Assembly: GCA_037074615.1 (NCBI GenBank)
Contig: CM073546.1
Location: 13,447,501 to 13,511,500 of the forward strand
Direction: 5' to 3'
Length of the DNA stretch: 64,000 nt
DNA from: Leucaena leucocephala
Taxonomy: Eukaryota; Streptophyta; Magnoliopsida; Fabales; Fabaceae
Each line of letters starts with the position of its first letter. Position 1 is the first letter of the stretch. The notes under the pieces are model-generated. The model was not told the DNA's origin. It saw only the letters and a program-made list of their open reading frames with translations, and did not search any database. The translations under genes were made by a program, and so were the position numbers. Below are positions 1 through 9,045 of the stretch, piece by piece.

Positions 1-326
1 GCAGATAAGAATGTTACTGTTATGCTTGTTGGCAACAAATGTGACCTTGGTTCGATGCGAGTGGTACCTGTGGATGTAGACAGAGAGCTTGCACTGAAGC
101 ATGGTCTTTTCTTCATGGAGACATCAGTGCTCGACTCCACCAATGTAGAGCAAGCTTTCCTCGGTCTTCTCTCTCAGATCTAACTAATCCCTAAGAAGTC
201 TCTCAGAATCGAAACTGGAGAAAGTAAATCTTGAAGGGACAGAATATTTATGGCCCTTCAAATGACCTAGAATATCAAAAGGGTTCAGAAACTAAAAGGA
301 GGATCAATTGCTGCAGTTTTTCTTAG
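1..326 (+). pseudogene. 3' end of RabA-type small GTPase gene, apparently broken
   Basis: Frame 1 from base 1 encodes the C-terminal part of a Rab GTPase: the guanine-specificity motif NKCDL, then METSVLDSTNVEQAF, the G5/SAK region followed by the last helix. Rab GTPases of the plant RabA clade direct trans-Golgi and plasma-membrane traffic and need a C-terminal double cysteine for prenylation. Here the frame stops at TAA 181-183, where the family has a conserved tyrosine codon (…QIY). Family-like residues go on after the stop (KKSLRIETGESKS, 193-231). A second break then shifts the frame, and 228-326 encodes a hypervariable tail starting LKGQN and ending KRRINCCSFS before TAG 324-326, a normal CCXXX prenylation signal. 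One nonsense change and one frameshift therefore separate the G domain from its anchor. ETSV replaces the usual ETSA. The 5' part lies outside the window. It could instead be a truncated, unanchored Rab or contain assembly errors. Confidence 0.75.
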
Positions 327-1353
327 AACTCTCTTTCAACTGGAGCTGCGAGGACTGTTACCTTTATCTTATGTGAGGGCTCTCCTCCTTCTCCCTTGCT
401 ATATTTTGTTACTTCTATGAAGTTTTTTTGGTTTTCGCTGTTATAGAATTCTCTGATAGAGATATAACATGTAGGATAACCTTTTTTAACGAGTAATTTG
501 ATAGCAAACACCTAACGTACTATCTACATTGCCTCTAATCTTATATGGACCTTTTTTCACTTTTCCGGAGATTGCTGGTGGACTCATCTTTTCCTCTAAA
601 GTTTCAAATTCTCTTGGTTGGGTTGGCTGGCATGCTAAGAGAACTCAACTTCTGATGGTTTGATGAAATTTAGCAGTCTATTCATCGTACCTGTTACCGA
701 GCTTTTTGCCATGATTATTGCTAAGAGCTGCTTCCTAAACATGGAAATAGGATATTATTCTTTCGTTTTTTTAATAATATCTTACTGCATAATGGAAATA
801 GAATGATGTTATTGCATGATTTTGATTAAGATATGCATAATACCTTTTTGGTATTGGTTTGTCTATTTCTTATAAATTGCTTGTCTAGTATTTCAGGCAG
901 AAATGTAAACATGTTATATATATATATATATATATATATATGAACTCAAGAACATGTTCCCATGTATGTTTGTATTCATCTATGGTATTTATTCATCATT
1001 CAAGATTCAATAGTTAGAACAAGAAAAATTCTTCAAGGAATGCCGCTTCACAAGTATTTGAGATGGAGTAAACTGATCATTAATAGTCATACAAGCATAT
1101 TAATATATCCTTCAATGTAATCAATCTTTATATATTTTTATTTGTACATGATCCAGCATTTTGTCTGAACATCTACACTCCAAATGAATCTCCTCTCAGT
1201 GAAGCACATCAAATCTTTTTCATATTACATTCATAAACAAATAATAGGCATACACGCAGTAATATCTATAGTCTTTACACATGTCAAGTAATGTCTTGAG
1301 TTCAATCCTCTGTTTGACGTATTCAGTTGATCAAGTTTTCTATTATCCCTCCT
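327..1353. other. intergenic, Rab to thaumatin-like gene
   Basis: No gene is visible. It contains the presumed 3' flank of the Rab locus, a (TA)n tract at 915-941 and, from about 1200, the likely 3' UTR of the minus-strand thaumatin-like gene. Confidence 0.6.
915..941. repeat. (TA)n microsatellite
   Basis: About 13 perfect TA units. Confidence 0.9.
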
Positions 1354-2015
1354 TTAACAGAACCTAATAAGGTAATTAGCTCCTTGGCAAGTGAAAGTTC
1401 TGGATGCATCATCATAAGCATAACTATAAGCCATAGGACAAGATGCCTTAAATGCCTTTGAATAACTTGTTGGCCTGCATTTGCTATTGAACTTTCCAGA
1501 ACAGCAATATTCTGGCTTGTTAAAGGCCATACATGCACTTTTGCACCCTACAACTCTACCTTTGTTCTTCAACTCTAATCCTCTAGGGCGTCTTTTGTTC
1601 AAATTTGTAAGGCATGTTATAGCCTTACACATATTTCCAGATCCTCCGTAGGGGAAAATTGATACTGGCATGTTATAACCATCAACTAGGCTAAGATCAT
1701 AGAAGTCCGCGGGACCTTCTAGAGTGAATTCTGCAAGTGTGGCTGGTGGCGATCCTCCAGCTCCATTGCATTTGAGCTTGCCTCCGCAGTCTCCGGTACC
1801 ACACATTCCATTGCTGGAGACGTCAAAGGAGCAGTGGCGCCGGCCCCAGAACCGGCCGGACCACCCTTTTGGAGCAATGATGTCTATGGTTTGGTTAGGT
1901 TTTAACTGAAACCCACCTTCCATTAGTTGAGGTTTGCCTGGAGCTGTTAGAATTGCAGGCCATATTGTCTCCCTACATTCATTCTGCAGAGTGAAAACTG
2001 ATGCTTCTGATGATC
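1354..2015 (-). CDS. Thaumatin-like protein (PR-5 family), main exon; first exon not found
   Basis: About 219 residues of a thaumatin domain, normally a secreted disulfide-rich defence or cell-wall protein. Hallmarks are the N-terminal NEC, the GRFWGRRHCSFD segment, GTGDCGGKLKCNG, LAEFTL, DFYDLSLVDGYN, EYCCSG and a final FC before the stop. The Arg, Glu and Asp residues of the acidic (REDDD) cleft appear to be present. The exon starts after a ttctacag acceptor at 2016 on the minus strand, in phase 1, so one base comes from an upstream exon that should carry the signal peptide. That exon could not be found confidently between 2016 and 3852; the ATGs near 2037 lie in the intron. I count 15 cysteines rather than the usual 16. 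The NLNKRRPRGLEL segment has Arg where relatives have the Cys of a CP motif, so one disulfide should be lost. The gene may be 5'-incomplete or decaying. Confidence 0.85.
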
Positions 2016-2149
2016 CTGTAGAAAAATAACCCATCAAGAAAATAAATTAAAATGTCATTAGATTATCATAAAAAAAACTTTCAAGAACATTAATCTATAG
2101 AGCATGTCAGAATATTTAAGAAGATATTTTAATTTTTAAGTACTTAAAT

Positions 2150-2275
2150 TTATGCATGAGAGTAATAGATAGTTCATCCTGCCTAATGTTGATATCGATT
2201 AGAAAGAAAGGAGATTTTGCCCTATTCTTAGATCGTAAGTGAGTTAAACCTTTTTCTAAAAATTTATTTATAAAA
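2150..2275 (+). mobile_element. SINE-like repeat, family 2 (copy A)
   Basis: Matches 55925-56072 along its length: GTAATAGA near the start, then a GATATCGATTAGAAAG-type core, GTGAGTTAAACC, and a TTTATAAAAAAA tail. The 3' part also matches the minus strand of 24250-24365. A shared core and an A-rich end fit a retroposed SINE family. Boundaries are approximate. Confidence 0.55.
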
Positions 2276-2914
2276 AAAAATTTCAAATACAGTTTGTTAA
2301 TTAAGTGAATAAGTATAAAATATAACTGTTATAACTTATGTCTCTATTATAGTTATTCAACGATTATTATTTTTGAAACGTATTATATTTTATTTTATTT
2401 TTTTTAATTATGAATGAAGAGTCTTCTTTATCGATAACGGAGACTAATCTCACTAGGAAAGAAAGCTATACTCTTGCCAACTTAGTTTGAGACATATATT
2501 AATATAATTAATAATTAAAATTAAATCCTCAATCACTTACTTAGCAGATAAATTTTTTTTTTACCAATAATGTCAATGGATTTATTTCACACGGTAGCAG
2601 TTCCGTGACCATTTGCACACGCAAAGTGCAAAAATTGGATTCTTTCATCCCTGGGAGAATTATGCTCAAGAGCCAAAATGAGAAGTTATTTTCACATGGA
2701 GACATTAAATTTAAAATTACATTGCAGGATCAAGATCGTACTTTAAAAATAATAATAAAAAGTGTGTAATGATTGAAATGCCTGTGAAACAAAGAATTTA
2801 CCTCACTTCGTAGTCACTTATAAGTTAAATAATTTAAGTTAATTGCAAGGAAAATTATCATTAGGACAAAAAAAAAAATTGACATGTAATGAATTTAAAT
2901 TCTCTACAAATATG

Positions 2915-3270
2915 TTTGATAGGATGAAAGAGTTTTTAATAAAAATATAAGTAAAAATAAAAATATAATTAGGTTAAAAATAAATTTTAAAAATTTATTT
3001 AGTAAGATAGAAACAAGTAAGGAATTGATTTATTTTTTTTATAACTTAAGGTAAACGGGTCTAACATATATTTTTATAACTTGAGAAGGGTTAAAATTAT
3101 CCAAACACTTTATAATTTGGGATAAAATGATCTAAAATATTTCACTCTCACTTCTATCATTTTATTTTTCAATTTTTGTATGAAATTAAAATGACCTAAA
3201 ATATTAGAAGTAGAAGTGACTTCTATTGTAATAAATAAAGAAACATGTTCACTTCCTTTAGACTAAAAAT
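2915..3270 (+). mobile_element. MITE family C, copy A
   Basis: Aligns over its length with the reverse complement of 31515-31835. Shared landmarks are TTTGATAGGAT at the left, AGAAGGGTTAAAATTAT and AAAATGATCTAAAATAT in the middle, and AAAATGACCTAAAATATT on the right. It lies between two divergent genes and has no coding capacity. The transposon superfamily is not clear from the ends. Confidence 0.55.
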
Positions 3271-3852
3271 GCCCTGATTATTGAATGAGATAAATTATTT
3301 ATTTTATGATAATTTCAATTATTACACTTTTTTGTTTCATTAAAAGATTATCATTTGGCCACTTTTCACTCCTCCCCTCAACAATTTCTCTATATACATT
3401 GTGTTGAGGGGATAAAGCAATGGTCTCTAGTCTTCGACTCTTCATCTTTGATCAGTTGTATTGTTTGTTTTATATTTTTCATGAGTTTTACTTACTTTTC
3501 ATTTAACTTTGCGTGGTTTTAGTGTTGTGCAGATGTTGAGTTTATTTTCTGACCCAGCGAGGCTCAATGTGTGTGTATGGCTTTTACTTTAATAGAATCG
3601 AAGGATTGGCTCCACAGAATAATTTTAGAATATTATGTCCCTATACATAAATAACTTCTTGCTTTGGTCCTTAATTATAATTTTCCCTTAAATTTGGTAG
3701 TGCTTTGGTGGTTTCCCGCAAAAGCCCATTGGTTTGCGATAATATATTTCAGAATACTATAAATGATCGCAGATCGAATCCCACATCTCCCGCCATCATA
3801 ACAATCCCAAAAACGCTACAGATATTTTTTTCGCCTTTTCTCTTCCGGCAAG

Positions 3853-6800
3853 ATGGAGTTGCCCGTGGTAGATCTCTCCCCCTACTTGGCCGTCTCCGGC
3901 GACCTCAGTTCCGACCTCGTTGCTCTTTGCTCTGAGGTCAGTCGGAGTCTGACGGAGACCGGAGCTCTGCTCATCAAGGATCCCAGATGCTCCGTCCAAG
4001 ACAACGATCGCTTCATCGATATGATGGAGAAGTACTTCGACAGCCCTCAGGAGTTCAAGAGCCGCCAGGAGAGGCCTCACTTGCATTACCAGGTAAGGAA
4101 AAAGGATACCCTAAATGGGTGGGTATGTTTGGTTGCCCAGAAAGTTTCTTACAAAGTTTCCTGTTTTAGCATTGATCGGGTGGCTGAATACATTCAATTT
4201 TCCCCCCCTAAAGTTGGCTTCTATTTCCCTTTTAAGTCCACAATTTTGATGATTCTGCCTTATTATTTGCTCTAAATTAAATGATAAAAGCAGGATTCAC
4301 CATCGACTTGTAAGCTTTTTATATTGATTTGTGAGAATGTAGTCATATATGATATGGGCTTGGTTTATTTTTAAAAAAGAACAAGTCTTTGAGTGAATAT
4401 TTAAAACTCCTGAGTCAAGATCGTTTTACATTTGGGCATCCCTCCATGTTACTTGTTCATTCAGCGATACTTTTCTTGAGACGAACGACACCCTATACTA
4501 GCAGGCTATTATGCATTGTTATTTTATTCATCAGTGGCTTGCAGTCAATCTAGTTCAAGTACTGATGATAAATCAATTTCATATATTATATGTGGAGAAA
4601 GTCAAACCTGGAAATATCTGTTATGTGAAGAGAAATTTTATGTAATTTGGTTGTATAGGTTGGGGTTACACCAGAAAGAGTGGAAGTTCCAAGAAGTTTG
4701 GTTGATGAAGAAATGCAAGAGAAACTAAAAGCAATGCAAAAAGAGAACCAACCTCATACTCCTGTTGGACCTGATCTCAAGTGGCGATACTTTTGGAGAA
4801 TTGGTTCTCGACCTTCAAACACTCGTTTTCAGGTCTCTCATCTCTTTTCTTCAGCCATCCAACATTAGCTTGTTTGCATAAATTATTCTTGATATGATCT
4901 TGATTGTTCAGGAACTCAATTCGGAGCCAGTTATACCTGAGGGTTTTCCTGAATGGAAAGAAACGATGGATTCCTGGGGATACAAGATGATTTCAGCAAT
5001 AGAAGTGAGTGTTTGTGTGGTTGTTCCGCGTTTTTCCTTCATTTTGGCTTTTTTTGTCTGTGTGTGATTTCAGTGACAACACATTTCTTATTTAGGTGGT
5101 TGCTGAAATGGCAGCTGTTGGCTTTGGACTACCAAAGGATGCATTCACTTCTCTTATGAAGCAGGTGTCCACATTTATCAGTTAAACTGGAATTTCATAC
5201 ATCTATTTCCCTTTCCCAGTAATAGCTGTTAGGTGGTTAATTATTTTGTTAGTAAACAATAACAAATGCTATTATTACTAGGGAGCTAAGAACAATGCCG
5301 AAAATAAAAGTTGTGTAAGATAAGCAATAAGTGAACACTGACTTATGAGATCACATACAAACATTTGGAGACTGATATTGAGCCATTAACATATAAGTGT
5401 TGTTTGTCTGGTATGCAACAGCTTTTTCAATATATTGATTACAAATTTGACATTCATTGCCTTTTGATCAATGTCACTTGTACATTTGCAATTGATTTCT
5501 GTTGCCTCATGAACTGGAGGGTTTATTTGTGGGCATAATTATGCTGCAGACACTCCTATTGAAAAGAAAAACATATATGCTCTTTGATAAATCAGGCTTA
5601 CTATTGATTATGCAAATGTAACCTTCGAAAATAAATTGAAAAGGATGACTCTTTTGGATGTAAACCTATTTTGAAAATATAGCTACCTAATGGGCTATAC
5701 CTTGGTCATTTATTGATTCAATTTACTTGAGGATGAACATGCATATTCATTTCAGTAGGTAACAAGTGAGAATGACTTATGTGACTTTATCATTTGTTTC
5801 TATTGTTTAATGGTCATTCTTGGCACTGTGCAGTACTAGTTCCCTCTAAAATGAGTTACAGCTTCGATCATGTTTTTCTTGTTTCCACGTTTTCTTTGGT
5901 AATTATCTGTAGTTTGAGGTTTCTATCCATGTTGTCTTGTGATTCTGTCAAATACCAGGGCCCACATCTGTTGGCTCCAACAGGTAGTGACCTTAAAAAA
6001 TATGGCCAGGAGGGAACTGTTTTTGCTGGATATCACTACGACCTGAACTTCCTAACAATTCATGGTAGAAGTAGATTTGCTGGTTTAAACATCTGGTTAA
6101 GAAATGGACAGAAAGTTGAAGTGAAGGTTCCAATTGGGTGTCTTCTTATTCAGACAGGGAAGCAGGTATTGAAATGCCTGAATTCGCTAACATTCCATGC
6201 TTGTTTGGATTAACTTATTTTTAAGTTTTTTGCATTGTAAGAAGTAAACATGTAAGTAGTTGTGTCATAAAGCCCACAGGTACTTATTTTAAGTGCTCCC
6301 AAACAGAGGCGCCATCTAAAAAGAATCAGTTCTAATATATAGGAGTTCTGGAATCTCAAGCTGATTTCATTCTCATGGCTTGGGACAATTTTTTCAGCTC
6401 TCCTAGATAAGTGTAATCTATTATTGACATCATTCATATGATCTTGTGTTTTACAATGAAATTTATTTTGAATGCAGATAGAGTGGTTAACTGCAGGGCA
6501 CTGTGTAGCTGGCATGCATGAGGTAGTTGCCACAAATAGAACACTAGAAGCGATTAAACTAGCGCAAGAGCAAAAGCGTAGCCTATGGAGAGTATCTTCA
6601 ACGGTGAGTGAGGACAAAAAATAATAATCTTTTATTCTCTTTGGTCTTTAATATAAAAGCTAGTTTAACTTTTTAAGTATATTAAAGAAGCCAAATAAAT
6701 AAGTTAATTATGACCAAATTTAAATTATAAATTTATATTATATATTTCTTAATATACCAAAATTAGTCAACTAGTTCTATATTAGTTATAATTAACTTAT

Positions 6801-7087
6801 TTATTTAGTTTTTTTTAATCTATCTAAAAAATCAACTAGCTCTTATGTTAAGGATTGGAGGAGTATCATGTAAGAGCTGAATGAACTTGACTTTTCACAA
6901 GGTTTTGTATTAACTTGTGACTTTTGCCTCTCAAATGTAGTTGTTTGCACACATAGCTTCAGATGCAGTTCTGAAGCCGTTGGGACATTTTGCAGAGTCA
7001 CCACTTGCAAGCCAATATCCTCCTACCTGTGCTGGAGAATATGTTGAACAAGAGCTTGCAGTAATCAATCTCAAAGGAAAGAAGTGA
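3853..7087 (+). CDS. 2-oxoglutarate/Fe(II)-dependent dioxygenase-like protein, 7 exons
   Basis: Exons are 3853-4092, 4659-4832, 4912-5004, 5096-5164, 5959-6165, 6478-6603 and 6941-7087. All have GT-AG borders and all introns are phase 0, giving 351 residues. The N-terminus (VVDLSPYLA) is a DIOX_N-type start. The double-stranded beta-helix core carries HYD (His218, Asp220) as the proximal iron ligands, His275 in MHEVV as the distal ligand, and an RVS motif in exon 6 to bind 2-oxoglutarate, so the catalytic set looks complete. Such soluble enzymes oxidise small molecules using 2-oxoglutarate and O2. The sequence does not resemble a named flavonoid, gibberellin or ACC branch closely enough to give a substrate. 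Intron 4 is the largest (794 bp) and intron 6 carries a Stowaway-like MITE. The start at 3853 is the first ATG and matches the family N-terminus. Confidence 0.9.
6634..6865. mobile_element. Stowaway-like MITE in intron 6 of the dioxygenase gene
   Basis: Roughly inverted ends, GGTCTTTAATATAAAAGC at the left and TTAAGGATTGGAGGAGTA at the right, enclose AT-rich DNA with no coding. The termini match the Stowaway-type ends seen in several other copies in this window. Confidence 0.65.
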
Positions 7088-7539
7088 GGGCCTTTGTGAC
7101 CGAAAATTGTAATAAGAAGTTACATGCATTGTTTTACTGATAGTGGGGGCTTAATTGTTGGGGCTAGAAAGTGAAATTGTGGCTTTATTTTCCAGTCTCA
7201 AGAAAAAGGAACAATGAAACTTCCGATTGAGCTTTAATTAATTTCAATGAATTAGATGCATATTTTCTCAAACGTGTATTCAAGGCTCTCAAACGTTTGT
7301 ATTTTTCCTTTTAATTCTTGTTTTCTTCTAGGCCAAGTCATCATGAACTAGAAACCTGATTGGTAAGGAAATAAGTATTTGTATATAGGGTTAATACAAT
7401 TTTTAGGCCCTCAAGATTACACTAATTTTAATTTTAATCCCTCAAGTTTTAAATCATGGGTTTTAGTACTTTAAAGGGCAAAATGATCTAGGTTTTTATT
7501 AATAATTATAGGGATTGTGTCAACCCTTGTGTGTATATA

Positions 7540-7765
7540 TATATATTGCATATAGCCAACAATGTAATTCATTTATGCTGGGGGAAAAAGAAGTATGATG
7601 TAAGGCTACTTCGCTTTTTTGAATTAAAGGGGCAGACACTATTGGTTTGGTGGTGATTGAACTGTGACCAATTTATAGGGAGTTTCTATACCATTAGGCT
7701 ACAAAGCCTTTGGTTAAAATAGCTTTACTTGGATGTGAATCTTCTGCTATTAACTATTAAACGTA

Positions 7766-7799
<34 letters not shown>

Positions 7800-8022
7800 C
7801 ATATAGCCAACAATGTAATTCATTTATGCTGGGGGAAAAAGAAGTATGATGTAAGGCTACTTCGCTTTTTTGAATTAAAGGGGCAGACACTATTGGTTTG
7901 GTGGGGATTGAACTGTGACCAATTTATAGGGAGTTTCTATACCATTAGGCTACAAAGCCTTTGGTTAAAATAGCTTTACTTGGATGTGAATCTTCTGCTA
8001 TTAACTATTAAACGTAGGATAT
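7540..8022. repeat. Tandem duplication, period 251 bp, with a tRNA-like (SINE) module
   Basis: Two direct copies (about 7540-7770 and 7791-8022) are joined by a (TA)n run at 7769-7797. They are almost identical; the one difference I found is T7654 versus G7905. On the minus strand each copy carries a Pol III-like A box (TAGCCTAATGGTA, at 7689-7701 in copy 1) and about 35 bases later a B-box-like AGTTCAATCACC. This looks like the head of a tRNA-derived SINE. The near-identity points to a recent duplication, probably by slippage or unequal exchange at the TA tract. Confidence 0.8.
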
Positions 8023-8293
8023 GGATTTATAGAAATAGAGAGAAAATAAAAAAAGGCCTCATATATGCTTTCACTCTTTTATGTCATTCTCTTGTAAGTA
8101 CATAGTTTGTTATTATAAAGGACCACAACCCACTTCACATTTGGTAGGATTCATGTGGTTTGAATCTTGTAACTGTTTGTTGTCCAGCATCTCACTTGTG
8201 GAGACCATGCTGAAACCACTGTTAGTTAAGGTCTCTAAAGGCATGACACTGTGTTAGGACAGGCATGCTGAATGACATGAGTCACATCTTGTG

Positions 8294-8303
8294 TATATAA
8301 ATA
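8294..8303 (+). promoter_or_regulatory. TATA box of the LTP-like gene
   Basis: TATATAAATA lies about 55-60 bases upstream of the ATG at 8357, a normal TATA-to-start distance with a short 5' UTR. Confidence 0.6.
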
Positions 8304-8356
8304 GAAAAACCTTGTTCAGTGATTTTGAGTAGTAACAAGCAAATCAAAGAACAAAG

Positions 8357-9045
8357 ATGAAGGTGTTTAGGTCCGGGATTCGGGTTCTGCCATTGTTACT
8401 GGTTTTGTTGATCATAATGACAGGTTTGGTTGCAGGAGGGCTAGGTAGTCCTTGCACAAGAACCTTCTTCTCTTCATTGGTTGAGCTCATACCTTGTAGG
8501 GATGCAGTTCTTCCCTTTAGTCCCATTCCACCTGGCGAAGCGTGCTGCAGTGCCGTTCGAGCTCTCGGACAGCCATGTTTATGCTTACTTGTCAATGGCC
8601 CTCCAATTTCCGGTATAGATCACGACATGGCTTTGCTGCTTCCGGCGAAATGCGCTGCTAACTTTGAACCATGTGATCTCTCCCTACCTCTCCCTCTCTT
8701 CTTTCTTACTCCTCTCATCCTTAAGAGTTAGTTTATTTTTTTAGATGTATTAAAGAAGTTAAGTAAATCATTGAAGTCTAACTTCTATAAGAACAATTTG
8801 ATTAATTTGAGTAAGTTAAAAAATATATAATATAAATTCGTTTTGAAAGATTAGATTTAGACATAATTAATTGATTTATTTAACTTCTTTAATTTATCTA
8901 AAAAAATCAACTAATTTTTATATTAAATCAATTAATTTAGTATTTCATTAATCATTCTGCTATTATAAGGAAGGTTGGTACTTGGTATATGGTGATGTGT
9001 TAATGCCAAATATGTTTTGTTTGTGCAGGTGATATCATGAAGTGA
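8357..9045 (+). CDS. Non-specific lipid-transfer-like protein (eight-cysteine motif), 2 exons
   Basis: Exons 8357-8672 and 9029-9045 join as CCA T|GT GAT ATC ATG AAG TGA, giving 110 residues that end EPCDIMK. Without splicing the frame would run into a low-complexity LPLPLFF tail. Residues 1-29 form a hydrophobic signal peptide, so the product should be secreted. The eight-cysteine motif is complete: C33, C47, C63-C64, C74-x-C76, C99 and C106. The spacing is C-x13-C-x15-CC-x9-CxC-x22-C-x6-C, which as far as I recall fits nsLTP type IX in the Boutrot scheme. These small helical proteins bind lipids in an internal cavity. GTGAT occurs at both the donor and the acceptor. The last cysteine codon spans the junction, so splicing completes the fold. 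A MITE begins about 35 bases into the intron. Confidence 0.85.
8707..8942. mobile_element. Stowaway-like MITE in the LTP intron
   Basis: Begins TACTCCTCTCATCCTTAAG. The interior and right side resemble the 6634-6865 element (AATCAACTAATTTTTATATTAA near the right end). It makes up most of the 356-bp intron. The right boundary is approximate. Confidence 0.55.

Larger units (their letters stand above)
2016..3852. other. Intron/promoter space between divergent thaumatin-like and dioxygenase genes
   Basis: The missing first exon and promoter of the minus-strand thaumatin-like gene should lie here, as does the promoter of the plus-strand dioxygenase gene. It also holds a SINE-like element near 2150-2275 and a MITE near 2915-3270. 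The remainder is AT-rich without recognisable coding. Confidence 0.6.
7088..8356. other. Intergenic, dioxygenase to LTP gene
   Basis: Dioxygenase 3' UTR, then a 251-bp-period tandem duplication (7540-8022), then the LTP promoter with a TATA box at 8294. Confidence 0.7.

Noticed and set aside
224..236. A GT…AG pair that might be a tiny intron repairing the Rab frameshift
   Set aside because: Thirteen bases is far below a workable plant intron, and the TAA at 181 would remain.
2703..2705. Minus-strand ATG near 2703-2705 opening a hydrophobic peptide as the missing TLP leader exon
   Set aside because: No GT donor in the required phase 1 with a good context follows it.
7640..7710. Functional tRNA gene on the minus strand
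   Set aside because: A- and B-box-like motifs exist, but no cloverleaf with paired acceptor and anticodon arms could be drawn, so SINE is the better call.
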